From the NCBI RefSeq assembly GCF_020531985.1, contig NZ_JAJAVQ010000004.1, positions 496,001 through 560,000 on the forward strand: 64,000 nucleotides of DNA, read 5' to 3'. The notes below the pieces were generated by a model. The model had not been told where the DNA came from, ran no database searches, and saw only the letters and a list, made by a program, of their open reading frames with translations. Position numbers and translations under genes: made by a program. Positions 11,217 to 20,036 of the stretch are shown in pieces (position 1 is the first letter of the stretch; each line of letters begins with the position of its first letter). Source of the stretch: Rheinheimera aquimaris. Lineage in GTDB: Bacteria; Pseudomonadota; Gammaproteobacteria; Enterobacterales; Alteromonadaceae.

Positions 11217-11328
11217 AACGAAGTTGAACTTTTTCCAGACTACAGGCTCATTGCTAGTATATTGCTGGAATCGTTGCAGAATGCAATGCTTAATCGTATT
11301 ACCCTACCAGTCCGTTATCGAGGTTGTC

Positions 11329-12186
11329 ATGGCAGAACAGGAACCAAGCAAAAATCAGCAGTTGTACCTATTAGCTATAGCAGGCGTTGTCATTGTAATA
11401 CTTATTGCACTTTGGTTGATGTTTACAAAGGAGAAGACAGTGGAGCCGCCGGTGAACCTGATGCCGCCGGTGGTCAATGAGCCTGTGCAGCAAGCGCCGG
11501 AACCTGAACCGGTAACCGAAGCGGTAGAAACGGCACCTGAAACCGATATCACTGAACCTGTTACAGCAGCAGAGTCGGAGGCAACGGTTGCACCTGAGCC
11601 TGCTATTCCGCCACTGGATGACTCAGACGCCGAAGTTCGTCAGCGCTTACTGTCTCTGGACTGGCGTCCGGGGCTTGCCTCATTGTTTGTTACTGAAGAC
11701 ATGCTGCGCAGTTTTGCCGTGCAGGTAGATAATATTGCGCAGGGACAATTGGCGGCAGGAAGTGCTGTATTGCAACCGCTGGAGCAGAAATTTACCGTAG
11801 GGGACGGGGCACAGCCGCAACTGGATGAAGCAAGCTTCAAACGCTATCAGCCTTACGTTCAATTGTTAGAGAGCGTCAAACCGGCACAACTTGTTGCGCT
11901 GTTTAACCGTTATGAGCCGCTGCTGCAGCAGGCGTATGCGGAGCTGGGCTACCCGGATCAGCTATTTAAAAATAAACTGATAGAAGCGATTGATGAGCTG
12001 TTGGCCACACCAGACGTCAATTATCCGCTGGCACTTGAGCGTCCGGCAGTGGTGTACATTTTTGCCGATCCGGCAATAGAGCACTTGCCTCCGGCGCAGA
12101 AGCAAATGCTCCGGCTGGGGCCTGATAACCAGAAAAAGATCAAAGCGTTGTTACAGCAATACCGCGCATTACTGACCCAAAACTAA
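11329..12186 (+). CDS. DUF3014 domain membrane-anchored protein
   Basis: This 285-residue protein has a single N-terminal membrane segment (LYLLAIAGVVIVILIALWLMF, about residues 12-32). A Pro/Glu-rich linker of about 60 residues follows, and then a DUF3014 domain beginning PPLDDSDAEVRQRLLSL and running to the C-terminus. The topology suggests an anchored periplasmic domain. The function of DUF3014 is unknown to me. I chose the ATG at 11329 because a GAGG ribosome site lies 6 bases upstream and the membrane segment then sits at the N-terminus. An in-frame start at 11224 would add 35 residues that look non-native. Confidence 0.85.
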   Translation: MAEQEPSKNQQLYLLAIAGVVIVILIALWLMFTKEKTVEPPVNLMPPVVNEPVQQAPEPEPVTEAVETAPETDITEPVTAAESEATVAPEPAIPPLDDSDAEVRQRLLSLDWRPGLASLFVTEDMLRSFAVQVDNIAQGQLAAGSAVLQPLEQKFTVGDGAQPQLDEASFKRYQPYVQLLESVKPAQLVALFNRYEPLLQQAYAELGYPDQLFKNKLIEAIDELLATPDVNYPLALERPAVVYIFADPAIEHLPPAQKQMLRLGPDNQKKIKALLQQYRALLTQN

Positions 12187-12195
12187 CGACTTAAC

Positions 12196-12224
12196 ACGCA
12201 GCGGCAGAATAACTGTCGCTGCGT
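12196..12224 (+). terminator. Strong hairpin after the DUF3014 gene
   Basis: An 8-bp stem ACGCAGCG / CGCTGCGT extends inward through a G-T and a CAG/CTG helix to an AATAA loop, 10 bases after the stop. It has no immediate T-run, so it may be a weak or Rho-assisted terminator, or a 3' stabiliser. Confidence 0.5.
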
Positions 12225-12310
12225 GCCCACTTCTGCAGTACTTTTTACGCCAGCCACTAAAAAAGCGCCTATGCTGATAATTGTTATGTAATTATCTGGC
12301 AGAGCACTTT

Positions 12311-13936
12311 ATGTTAAACAACTATTCAGTAAAAAGCCGCTTAGCTGTATTGGCTGCGGTGCCTTTAATTGTTCTGGTGATGGTAACACTGGTGGCGTTG
12401 CAGGAAATGCGGCAGCTGAACCTCGGTATAAACAGCCTTTATCTGGACCGTGTACAACCACTACAGCAAATTAAGCAAGTATCAGATGCTTACGCCGTAA
12501 CCATAGTGGATACGTTGCATAAATACCGTAGTAACATCATCAGTGCGAATGACGCCCGTGACAACCTTGCTTTGGCATTAAGCACAGCTGAAACAGCCTG
12601 GCGTGATTACAAACAAACTGAACTTACCAGTGAAGAGCAAAAGCTGCTGCAGGACGCTGAGCGGCAGCTCACGCCATTTTTAGCTGCAATACAGCAGTAT
12701 CAGAGCAGATTAAATGACGGTAGCCTGATGCAGGACAGTGCGGACAAATTCAATAAAGCGTTGTATCAGATGGCAGATCCGCTCAGTGCGGCTTTGGACA
12801 AGTTAATCATGTTACAACTGAGCGAAGCCAATAAGTTTCGCCAGCTGGCGCATAATCAATACGAAAGTTTCCAGTGGATTTTCATGCTGGTGTTGTTAGT
12901 CGTGTTTGTCTGCCTGGCTTTACTGGGCTGGCTGATTTATCACTCTATCCATCGGCCATTGCATTTATTGCAGCACTGCATTGTCAGCGTTGGTAACGAT
13001 TTGGACTTACGCAACCGGGCTCAGGTACAGGGTAAAGATGAAATTGCCGCTACCTCAGAGGCGTTGAATACCACACTGCAACGATTGCAGCAGTTTTTTA
13101 ATGAGCTGGGACAGGCCATTACGCAGTTAGCAGCAGCGTCGGAACAAATGAGCTCTATAAGCGAACAAGTCAGCAACACGGCAATGGAGCAGGAGCAAAA
13201 AGCCAACCTGATTGCAACCGCCGTTACACAGATGTCTGCGGCGATCCAGGAGGTTGCATCCAGCGCACTGCGCACCTCAGAAAAGGCAAATGAAGCAGAT
13301 GGCTTTTCGCAAAGTGGCTATGACAAAGTGATGCAAAACATGCGCTCTATTGAACAGCTTTCACTGACACTAACCGACACCGGTTCTGTCATCAGTAACC
13401 TGAACGATGAATCAGGTAAAATTACTCAGGTGCTGGCAGTTATACGCACTATTGCCGAGCAGACAAACTTACTGGCGCTGAATGCCGCTATTGAAGCTGC
13501 CCGTGCCGGAGATGCTGGCCGGGGTTTCGCTGTAGTGGCTGATGAAGTGCGTCAGCTGGCCACCAATACACAAAATGCCACTGAGTCGATAAAAGGTATG
13601 ATTGATAACTTGCAATCTTCTTCCCGCCAGGCCGTCAGCTCTATGGATGAGTCACGCGGTTACGCTGATACCAGTGTCGAAAACGCTAAAGGGGCGGCAA
13701 CCGTTATTGAACAGATTAAAGACTCTGTCACCAGCATTGTGGATATGAATGTACAAATTTCTACCGCCACTGAGCAGCAAACCATAGTGGCGGAAGACAT
13801 TAGTAAAAATATCAGTGAATTTACTATCAGCATTGCGGAAGTCACCCACAGCTCAAGGCAGAGTGCACAGGCCAGTGATATGTTGGCGCAACTGGCTGCG
13901 AAGCTGCAAAATCAGGCTTCTGCGTTCAAGGTTTAG
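12311..13936 (+). CDS. Methyl-accepting chemotaxis protein
   Basis: This 541-residue chemoreceptor has a first membrane segment at about residues 10-30 ([20 protein letters not shown]), a periplasmic four-helix-bundle sensor of about 160 residues and a second segment [25 protein letters not shown] domain and the cytoplasmic signalling domain follow. The highly conserved hairpin tip [18 protein letters not shown] with [15 protein letters not shown] is intact, so it should couple CheA and CheW to the flagellar motor. The ligand is not predictable. I chose the ATG at 12311 over an upstream in-frame TTG at 12281 because of its AGAG ribosome site. No chemotaxis operon is nearby; the receptor is an orphan here. 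Confidence 0.92.
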   Translation: MLNNYSVKSRLAVLAAVPLIVLVMVTLVALQEMRQLNLGINSLYLDRVQPLQQIKQVSDAYAVTIVDTLHKYRSNIISANDARDNLALALSTAETAWRDYKQTELTSEEQKLLQDAERQLTPFLAAIQQYQSRLNDGSLMQDSADKFNKALYQMADPLSAALDKLIMLQLSEANKFRQLAHNQYESFQWIFMLVLLVVFVCLALLGWLIYHSIHRPLHLLQHCIVSVGNDLDLRNRAQVQGKDEIAATSEALNTTLQRLQQFFNELGQAITQLAAASEQMSSISEQVSNTAMEQEQKANLIATAVTQMSAAIQEVASSALRTSEKANEADGFSQSGYDKVMQNMRSIEQLSLTLTDTGSVISNLNDESGKITQVLAVIRTIAEQTNLLALNAAIEAARAGDAGRGFAVVADEVRQLATNTQNATESIKGMIDNLQSSSRQAVSSMDESRGYADTSVENAKGAATVIEQIKDSVTSIVDMNVQISTATEQQTIVAEDISKNISEFTISIAEVTHSSRQSAQASDMLAQLAAKLQNQASAFKV

Positions 13937-13948
13937 TGCGCTGTACTC

Positions 13949-13977
13949 TTGCAACGCAGCCCGCTTTTAAGCATAAT
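13949..13977 (+). promoter_or_regulatory. ffs promoter
   Basis: TTGCAA and CATAAT are separated by exactly 17 bases. The predicted transcription start, near 13984, lies 24 bases before the mature 4.5S RNA. This matches the known E. coli precursor, which carries a leader of about that length removed by RNase P. Confidence 0.7.
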
Positions 13978-14007
13978 GCGCGCCTGCTGATGATTCAGCA
14001 GCGCAAT

Positions 14008-14121
14008 GGTAGCCCCATTGGTCCTCTCGCAATACTAGTAGGCGAACCTGGTCAGGTCCGGAAGGAAGCAGCCACAGTTTATGACGTATGTGCCGGGATG
14101 TGGCTGGTGGGGTTGCCACCC
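14008..14121 (+). ncRNA. ffs: 4.5S signal recognition particle RNA
   Basis: This is the 114-base bacterial SRP RNA. It pairs with Ffh and FtsY to target membrane proteins during translation. The invariant core GGTCAGGTCCGGAAGGAAGC, followed by AGCC and later TGCCGGGATGTGGCTGG, covers the Ffh-binding asymmetric and symmetric loops. The terminal stem forms between GGTAGCCCCA at the 5' end and TGGGGTTGCC near the 3' end, with three G-U pairs, and the RNA ends in CACCC like E. coli. A run of seven T (14130-14136) follows and probably ends transcription. An open reading frame can be drawn across the RNA but is not a gene. Confidence 0.97.
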
Positions 14122-14267
14122 AAATCCCGTTTTTTTGCAAAATCCTGTTGTACTATGGTTAGCGCCCGTAACACCGTCTCCGTATCAAGCTGATGCTGCT
14201 CCAGCAGCATAATTAAATCTACTGCCAGTTTTACATGTTCAGGCGCCTGATCAAGCGCGTTATTCAC
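14079..14267 (-). CDS. ybaM: YbaM-like DUF2496 small protein
   Basis: This 62-residue protein matches the YbaM / DUF2496 family: [39 protein letters not shown] is almost the E. coli pattern. Its role is unknown. It starts within the 4-base overlap with the upstream ComFB-like gene, so the pair is a two-gene operon. The C-terminal codons and stop run 43 bases into the opposite strand of the 4.5S RNA gene, so the last residues ([12 protein letters not shown]) are dictated by the complement of ffs and are probably not under protein-level selection. Confidence 0.8.
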   Translation of the reverse strand: MNNALDQAPEHVKLAVDLIMLLEQHQLDTETVLRALTIVQQDFAKKRDLGGNPTSHIPAHTS

Positions 14268-14524
14268 GGGTTTCCATCCAGAAACTGCCTTGCTCTTGAT
14301 ACCGCCTCGCGCACTTTCATTTGCATTTCGAAGCGTTCGCTTTGTGGCAGATAAAACGCCATGTCTACCTCATAGCGAATATAACGCGGCGGTAGCAGGT
14401 TTAATGAAATACAACACAAATCTGCCAGATATTCTGTGTCCTTTTCTTTGTCTAAACCCAGTTCAACAATATGATCCAGCGTCAGTTTTTCATAATAGTT
14501 ATGGATGTCATCGTCCAGCTTCAT
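14264..14524 (-). CDS. ComFB-like late competence family protein
   Basis: This 86-residue protein begins [24 protein letters not shown] and contains [31 protein letters not shown], the pattern of the ComFB (late competence development) family. The paired Cys and the LPPRY motif are typical; some ComFB-like proteins are reported to bind cyclic dinucleotides. I chose the ATG at 14524 because AGAGG lies 6-7 bases upstream; a start at 14560 would add 12 unlikely residues. It overlaps the ybaM-like gene by ATGA. No competence genes are near, so its process cannot be assigned. Confidence 0.8.
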   Translation of the reverse strand: MKLDDDIHNYYEKLTLDHIVELGLDKEKDTEYLADLCCISLNLLPPRYIRYEVDMAFYLPQSERFEMQMKVREAVSRARQFLDGNP

Positions 14525-14592
14525 ATTTACCTCTGTATGGTGTGTGCTCTGGCAAAGCATAATCAGCTTTACGCTAAAAGACCACTGAAAGA

Positions 14593-14620
14593 TTGAGTTA
14601 GCCTAACTGACTGCTACAAT
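14593..14620 (+). promoter_or_regulatory. Promoter of the tryptophan dioxygenase gene with overlapping palindrome
   Basis: TTGAGT and TACAAT are 16 bases apart, 31 bases before the start codon. A 13-base palindrome AGTTAG-C-CTAACT (14596-14608) covers the end of the -35 box and the spacer, the position expected for a repressor site. Confidence 0.6.
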
Positions 14621-14650
14621 GCGCGACAGAGCCATTACAGAAGAACAGCA

Positions 14651-15748
14651 ATGCAAAAAAATACGACTCCCTGCTATTACGGCGACTACCTGCAACTGGA
14701 TAAGCTACTGACTGCACAAGCGCCAGAGAGTGCAAAATATGCTAACGAAGCGCATGACGAAACCCTGTTTATTATTGTGCATCAGGTGTATGAGCTATGG
14801 TTTAAGCAAATTCTGCATGAACTAAAAGCTGTGATGCAGGTATTTGCAGCCGAAGAGGTAAAAGACGAGCAGCTAACCGGGATAGTGCACAAGCTAAAAC
14901 GGATAATTACTATTCAGCAACTGCTTAATCAGCAGATCGGTGTGATGGAAACAATGACACCACAAGACTTTATGTCGTTCCGGGATTACCTGGTACCTGC
15001 ATCTGGTTTTCAGAGTATACAGTTTAAAATGCTGGAAATCGGTTTAGGGCTGAAAAGTGACTTTCGTATCGATTTTGATAAAAACTCATTTTACAGCCGG
15101 CTGAATGAACAGGATCGGATTTTTTTGCAGCAGTTAGAGCATCAGCCCAGCTTATTTGAGCGCATTGAAAAATGGCTGGAGCGGATGCCGTTTCTTGAAC
15201 TGGAGAACTTCAGCTTCTGGCAGATGTATCAGCAGGCAACCGATGCGATGTTGGCAGAAGATAAAAGCACAGTGCAGGCTATTGAGCAAATAGCCGAGCA
15301 TGAGCGCGAACTGCAACTGGCAGAAATAGAACGTACCGCTTTAAAGTTTGCGGCTTTACTGGACAAAGACAAATACCTGCAGTTGCAGCAGGATGGTAGT
15401 TTCCGTCTCAGTCAACGTGCTATGTTGTCAGCCTTATTTATCAGCTTGTACCAGGAAGAGCCGGTATTTAACCTGCCGTTTCAGCTGCTGACCTGCCTGA
15501 CTGAAATAGATGAGTTGTTAACAATATGGCGCTATAAACACGCTATGATGGTACAGCGGATGCTTGGAACAAAAATCGGCACTGGTGGTTCGTCAGGACA
15601 TGATTATTTAAAGCGGACCACTGAGAAAAACCGTATCTTCACTGACCTGTTTAATATGGCAACGTTTTTATTGCCAAAAGCGGATTTACCGGTACTGCCG
15701 GCTCAGGTGAAACGGCGGCTAGGTTTCTATTTTGCCGGCGAAGTCTGA
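14651..15748 (+). CDS. kynA: Tryptophan 2,3-dioxygenase family protein
   Basis: This heme dioxygenase opens the indole ring of L-tryptophan to N-formylkynurenine, the first step of the kynurenine pathway. Typical motifs are YYGDYLQLDKLL, HDETLFIIVHQVYELWFKQILHEL (substrate pocket and heme-pocket His), SGFQSIQFKMLE and GTGGSSGHDYLKRT near residue 320. The 365-residue length is somewhat longer than the roughly 280-residue bacterial enzymes and closer to the longer subgroup. No kynureninase or formamidase lies alongside. The last 30 bases overlap the end of the convergent deacetylase gene. Confidence 0.9.
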   Translation: MQKNTTPCYYGDYLQLDKLLTAQAPESAKYANEAHDETLFIIVHQVYELWFKQILHELKAVMQVFAAEEVKDEQLTGIVHKLKRIITIQQLLNQQIGVMETMTPQDFMSFRDYLVPASGFQSIQFKMLEIGLGLKSDFRIDFDKNSFYSRLNEQDRIFLQQLEHQPSLFERIEKWLERMPFLELENFSFWQMYQQATDAMLAEDKSTVQAIEQIAEHERELQLAEIERTALKFAALLDKDKYLQLQQDGSFRLSQRAMLSALFISLYQEEPVFNLPFQLLTCLTEIDELLTIWRYKHAMMVQRMLGTKIGTGGSSGHDYLKRTTEKNRIFTDLFNMATFLLPKADLPVLPAQVKRRLGFYFAGEV

Positions 15749-16657
15749 GCCACAGAGTGTGAAGGCAGCTTTAAACAGCTGCAGATGTAATTGCACCAGC
15801 GCATCAATATTGCGCTGGTAGCCACCACCGATTACAGCGGCAACCGGTATCGATCGTTGGACACAGCTTTGCAGTACCAGATAATCACGCTGAAAAACGG
15901 CGGGGGTGCTGATGTTCAACAGCCCCAATTCATCATTTTGATGAATGTCTACGCCAGCATCATAAATGACCAAATCCGGTTTATGCCAGTGTATCAAGGT
16001 ATGCAGGCTTTGTTGCACGGCTTCCAGATAATGTTGTTCAGTGCAGTCAGGTGGCAGGCCGATGTCCCAGTCTGATGGTTGTTTACGGTACGGGAAATTC
16101 TTTTCACAGTGTACTGAAAAACTGATTATCCTGGGTTCGTCTGCCAGCATAGCCGCTGAGCCATCACCCTGATGTACATCCAGATCAACCAGCAATATTT
16201 TGTCCAGTCCACGGTGTAGCATAGTTTTTGCCGCCACAACTAAATCATTGAACAGACAAAAACCAGAGCCTTCGGCGTAGAAGGCATGATGATAGCCACC
16301 ACTCAGATGCAGCGCTATGCCTGTTTCAAGCGCCGCTTGTGCAGTTTGCAAGGTGCCGCCGAGTGAACACAGTGAGCGCTGAAATAATTGCGCTGTCCAT
16401 GGGAAGCCAATACGCCGCATCGCTTTGGCATCGATACTGCCATCGTACAAGCTGTTAATATAAGAGGGACAATGAAACGCTGCCAGCTCGGCGATACTCA
16501 ACGGCGTGGATTGGCTAAATGCACCTGCCGGAACGCCTAAATTCAGGAGTTGTTCGTACAAAGTACGGTATTTTTGAATTGGATAACGGTGTTGCTGTGG
16601 CAGTATCAGCTCGCTGTAGCAAGGGTGATAAAACATCGCTGGCAACGGGGATAGCAT
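15719..16657 (-). CDS. Histone deacetylase superfamily protein
   Basis: This 312-residue protein belongs to the arginase-deacetylase fold family that in bacteria includes acetoin-utilisation (AcuC-like) and acetylpolyamine deacetylases. The zinc-site and active-site motifs are present: SGGYHHAF with tandem His (about residues 120-127), LLVDLDVHQGDGSA (Asp and His ligands) and DAGVDIHQNDELG. The natural substrate is unknown; small acetylated amines or protein lysines are options. It ends with a 30-base convergent overlap with the tryptophan dioxygenase gene, and its start is 5 bases after the priC stop, so it is likely the last gene of a dinG-TSUP-priC-deacetylase operon. Confidence 0.88.
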   Translation of the reverse strand: MLSPLPAMFYHPCYSELILPQQHRYPIQKYRTLYEQLLNLGVPAGAFSQSTPLSIAELAAFHCPSYINSLYDGSIDAKAMRRIGFPWTAQLFQRSLCSLGGTLQTAQAALETGIALHLSGGYHHAFYAEGSGFCLFNDLVVAAKTMLHRGLDKILLVDLDVHQGDGSAAMLADEPRIISFSVHCEKNFPYRKQPSDWDIGLPPDCTEQHYLEAVQQSLHTLIHWHKPDLVIYDAGVDIHQNDELGLLNISTPAVFQRDYLVLQSCVQRSIPVAAVIGGGYQRNIDALVQLHLQLFKAAFTLCGSDFAGKIET

Positions 16658-16662
16658 TTGTG

Positions 16663-17202
16663 TCAGCTCCGCCGTTCCAGATCCTGGATCTGTCGTTCTG
16701 TCTCAGATAACGCTTTGCGGCAGCGTCCCAGGCGGGCATGCAGTGCCAGTGTACGTTGCACACTATCAGCTGAGGTATCACGCTCAGCCAGATGGATCAT
16801 GTCCAGCAGACGCCGCTCAAATTCCTGTATATCACTTAGTTGCTGATACAGTTGCTGGCTGCTGGCGCTGATCTGTGTCAGCACTGCTTTAACTTTAGTG
16901 GTTTTACTGCCATTTTTGCGGCGTATTTTGGTATTACGAAAAGCCTGGGTTAAGGCAGCGGTTTGTTCGCTCAGACGCTGAACCAGGCGTAGCCGGCTTG
17001 CATCACTAAGTTGCTTGCGGCGTAACGAAACCAGGTTACGCTGCGCTTCGGCGACATAGTCAGCCAGCGCGATTGAACGGCAGCTGAAAAGTGCAGAATC
17101 AAACCAGTTCTGTGGTTTACCGCTAGCTGGTGCAGCATCTATCTGCTGCGCCTGTTGCTGCAGGGTTTTCAGCTGCTCTGCCAGTGTTTCAAGTAAGTCC
17201 AT
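16663..17202 (-). CDS. priC: PriC, primosomal replication protein N''
   Basis: PriC helps reload DnaB helicase at stalled forks with gaps, independently of PriA. This 179-residue protein is mostly helical and Gln/Leu rich. It has the family pattern WFDSALFSCRSIALADYVAEAQRNLVSL near residues 35-60 and a C-terminal EFERRLLDMIHLAERD segment. I chose the ATG at 17202, which overlaps the TSUP gene stop by one base (TGATG); an upstream in-frame start would lie inside the permease. In many gammaproteobacteria priC neighbours ybaM and apt; here it is grouped with dinG, which fits a repair theme. Confidence 0.85.
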   Translation of the reverse strand: MDLLETLAEQLKTLQQQAQQIDAAPASGKPQNWFDSALFSCRSIALADYVAEAQRNLVSLRRKQLSDASRLRLVQRLSEQTAALTQAFRNTKIRRKNGSKTTKVKAVLTQISASSQQLYQQLSDIQEFERRLLDMIHLAERDTSADSVQRTLALHARLGRCRKALSETERQIQDLERRS

Positions 17203-17984
17203 CAGCTGCTCCAGGCTTGCCAGGCCAAACGCACAGCAATCGCGATTACCACACAAATAAACACCGGGCGGATAAAACGGCTACCAAACCTGATTGCTGA
17301 ATGGGCGCCAAGCCATGCACCCAGCATCAGGCAGAGCCCCATGGTAATGCCAAGCATAAAGTTAACATGACCCAAAGCGATGAAAGCCACCAGTGAAAAG
17401 CCGTTACTGATAAAGTTCATCGTCCTGGCAACGCCGCTGGCGAGTAACAGATTAATACGATACAACGCCATCGTTGATACCATCCAGAACGCACCAGCGC
17501 CTGGCCCGGCGATGCCGTCGTAAAGGCCAAGCGTGAGTCCCTGCAAGCGCTGTTTCCAGAACAGTTTATTATTTTGTTCAGGCAACTGCAGTCTGTCGTC
17601 TGGCTGCATGCGGTTAAACAGGGTGTAGATAGCGGCGAGCAGGATCAGCAGCGGCAGAATTTTCTCTAATGCCTCTTTGCTTATCATATCAACCAGAAGT
17701 GTGCCCAGTATGGCACCGATAGCTGTAAAAATCAGGCTGCGTCGCCAGTAGCGGGGGTTAAACAGGCGCTTGCGGTAATACGTCAATGACGCGGTAAAAG
17801 AGCCGAAGGTTGCAGCCAGTTTATTCGTACCCAGTACCACATGTGGTGGTAAGCCAGCTGTTAGCAATGCTGGTACTGTAAGCAGGCCTCCGCCGCCAGC
17901 TATTGCGTCGATAAAACCCGCGCTGAAAGCGACGGCGCACAACAACAACCAGATTGATGGCTCTAAAACCAGTTCTGTGGCCAA
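17202..17984 (-). CDS. TSUP (TauE/SafE) family membrane permease
   Basis: This 260-residue inner-membrane protein has about eight hydrophobic segments and the internal repeat typical of TSUP transporters. The glycine-rich loops AGFIDAIAGGGGLLTVPALL near the N-terminus and GLYDGIAGPGAGAFWMVS near residue 155 are the two repeat signatures. It resembles E. coli YfcA. Members move sulfite, sulfoacetate or other organosulfur anions; the substrate here is unknown. It lies 12 bases after dinG and overlaps priC by one base, so it is operonic but not obviously related in function. Confidence 0.9.
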   Translation of the reverse strand: MATELVLEPSIWLLLCAVAFSAGFIDAIAGGGGLLTVPALLTAGLPPHVVLGTNKLAATFGSFTASLTYYRKRLFNPRYWRRSLIFTAIGAILGTLLVDMISKEALEKILPLLILLAAIYTLFNRMQPDDRLQLPEQNNKLFWKQRLQGLTLGLYDGIAGPGAGAFWMVSTMALYRINLLLASGVARTMNFISNGFSLVAFIALGHVNFMLGITMGLCLMLGAWLGAHSAIRFGSRFIRPVFICVVIAIAVRLAWQAWSS

Positions 17985-17996
17985 AATGTCTTCCTG

Positions 17997-20036
17997 TTAA
18001 TACTCAATATTACGACGAAACGGTGGCAAAGCGTTCAGCATAGCCGGGCCGTAAGACTTGGTTACCAGCCGGCGATCCAGAATGATAATTCTGCCTTCAT
18101 CCTGTTCCTGGCGCAGCAGTCTACCACAGGCCTGCACCAGTTTCTTTGCAGTAGCCGGAATAGTTAATTGCACAAAGGCATTACCACCTTTACGGCTTAT
18201 TGCCTCTGCCAGCGCCTCTTCCAACGGCGAGGTTGGCACCGCGAAGGGTAGCTTGGTGATGACCAGATTGGTCAGCAATTTTCCTGGTAAGTCCAGCCCT
18301 TCGGAAAAGCTCTGGGTACCAAATAAGATGCTGCGCTTACCGTGTTTGCAGTTTTCGGCGTGCAATTGCAGTAGCGCCTGCCTGGAAGCTTCGCCCTGAA
18401 CTAACAGTGAGAAGCCTTTTTTCCTTAGCATTTCTGCAACCTGCTGCATTTGCCAGTAGGATGCAAATAACACCAGGCTACCCTCGTTATCAGGCAGATA
18501 CTGAGGCAGCAATACTGCCAGCTCGTCAGTGTAGGCTTTCTCTGTTGGCTCAGTATTCATTTTAGGAATAATAATCTGGCCTTTTTCGGCGTAGGCAAAT
18601 GGCGACGTAACCTGTAGTGTCTTTACACCTTCAAACTGAGTCAGACCTAAGTCGTACCTGATGTACTGAAATGAGTTCAGTGCGGTGAGAGTGGCAGAAC
18701 ATAAAATGACAGCAAAGGCGTCGTTAAACAGTAATTGCTCCAACTTACCGGCGACGCCAAGCGGACAAGCATGGCCGATAATATGTTGTCCTGGTGTTTG
18801 CAACGCCACCCAGCGTGCCTGGTGCACACTTTTTTGTTGCTCGACGGCATAAAGCTGCCACAGTGTTTGTTGTTGCTCGATTTTTTGTCGTAAATAACTC
18901 AACTCCTGCAGCATAGGCAGACTTTGCCTGACTGAAAGCTGCTGCTCGGGGCCGTTCTCTTGTAGCTGCTGCTGAATTTTGTCCAGTTGCAGCAACGCTT
19001 TCTGACTGACCTGTGACAATTGTTCCGCCTGTTGCTGAAACAGTTTGGGCAACGCCGCATCACTGAAGCGATACTCAGTTTTTTCATTGAACCATCGCGG
19101 TGTAAACTCCGTCACACATCTTTCAATTGGCTTAAGCAGGCTGTTTAGTTCATTACAACTGTCGTCAAAACGCAACAGCTCTTTCATCACTGTCGCCGGT
19201 AAAACGGCAATCAGTTGCTGTACCAGTTTGCCTGCTTTTTCCAGCCAAACACTGTTATGCGTTAACTGTGCCTGCGCGGCGAAATAGTCTCTGGCGATAT
19301 CGGGCAGGTGATGTGCTTCGTCTATGATGTAAAGTGTCTCATCCGGAGAAGGCAGCACACTGTTACCACTGGCCAGATCCGCCAGTAGCAAAGCATGATT
19401 GACTACCAGCACATCGGCATGCTCGATTTCTGCACGGGCCAGATGAAAAGGGCAATTCAGGTGGCGTCTATCATGTTTGTGGCAATGCAATGGGTCGGCA
19501 ACGATGCGCTGCCACATGTTATCCGACAGTGGTATTGGTAAGGTGTCTCTGTCGCCAAGCCAGAAGCGTTGTTGCCAGTTATCGGACAGTTTCTGCCAAT
19601 CGACAACATCATCAGATACTGCTGCAAACAGTTCCGGGTGCTTTTGCTGCTGGCGCAAGCGCTCTATGCAAGCATAGCGCTGACGGCCTTTAACCAGACA
19701 AAACTCAAATAACAGTTTGCTGTGCTGCTGAAAAAACGGCAGGTCTTTGTTTACCAGTTGTTCCTGCAGTGCAACGGTCGCAGTGGCTATGACCACTTTT
19801 TTTTTCTGTGACAGGGCATAGGGAATGGCAGCCAGCATATATGCCAGCGATTTGCCGGTGCCCGTACCGGCTTCAATCAAACCAATGCGCTCATGCCGGT
19901 GATAGGTACCTGCCAAAATTTTGGCAATCTCCGCTACCAGTTGATTCTGCCCGGCCCGTGCCTGGTAATGGGGTAGGCTGCTTTTTATCCGGTTATGAAT
20001 AGCACGGATCTGGCTTTTTAACTGATCGCTAAGCAT
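17997..20036 (-). CDS. dinG: DinG-type ATP-dependent DNA helicase
   Basis: DinG is an XPD-like superfamily 2 helicase with 5'-3' polarity that resolves R-loops and damaged structures. Walker A (EAGTGTGKS) is at about residues 55-63 and the DEAH box (IIDEAHHLPD) near 238. CSATLTALNSF, GTQSFSEGLDLPG and QACGRLLRQEQDEGRIIILD are the later motifs. The 679-residue length is close to E. coli (716). The iron-sulfur region differs: I see Cys in RYACIE and a C-x9-C pair before PFHLARAEIEHADVLVVNHAL, so one of the four usual cysteines is absent. I chose the ATG at 20036 over a TTG two codons upstream. Confidence 0.92.
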   Translation of the reverse strand: MLSDQLKSQIRAIHNRIKSSLPHYQARAGQNQLVAEIAKILAGTYHRHERIGLIEAGTGTGKSLAYMLAAIPYALSQKKKVVIATATVALQEQLVNKDLPFFQQHSKLLFEFCLVKGRQRYACIERLRQQQKHPELFAAVSDDVVDWQKLSDNWQQRFWLGDRDTLPIPLSDNMWQRIVADPLHCHKHDRRHLNCPFHLARAEIEHADVLVVNHALLLADLASGNSVLPSPDETLYIIDEAHHLPDIARDYFAAQAQLTHNSVWLEKAGKLVQQLIAVLPATVMKELLRFDDSCNELNSLLKPIERCVTEFTPRWFNEKTEYRFSDAALPKLFQQQAEQLSQVSQKALLQLDKIQQQLQENGPEQQLSVRQSLPMLQELSYLRQKIEQQQTLWQLYAVEQQKSVHQARWVALQTPGQHIIGHACPLGVAGKLEQLLFNDAFAVILCSATLTALNSFQYIRYDLGLTQFEGVKTLQVTSPFAYAEKGQIIIPKMNTEPTEKAYTDELAVLLPQYLPDNEGSLVLFASYWQMQQVAEMLRKKGFSLLVQGEASRQALLQLHAENCKHGKRSILFGTQSFSEGLDLPGKLLTNLVITKLPFAVPTSPLEEALAEAISRKGGNAFVQLTIPATAKKLVQACGRLLRQEQDEGRIIILDRRLVTKSYGPAMLNALPPFRRNIEY

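Noticed and set aside
13936-14193. 85-codon open frame across the 4.5S RNA gene
   Set aside because: It is the ffs RNA: the SRP core sequence and terminal stem explain it, and there is no ribosome site.
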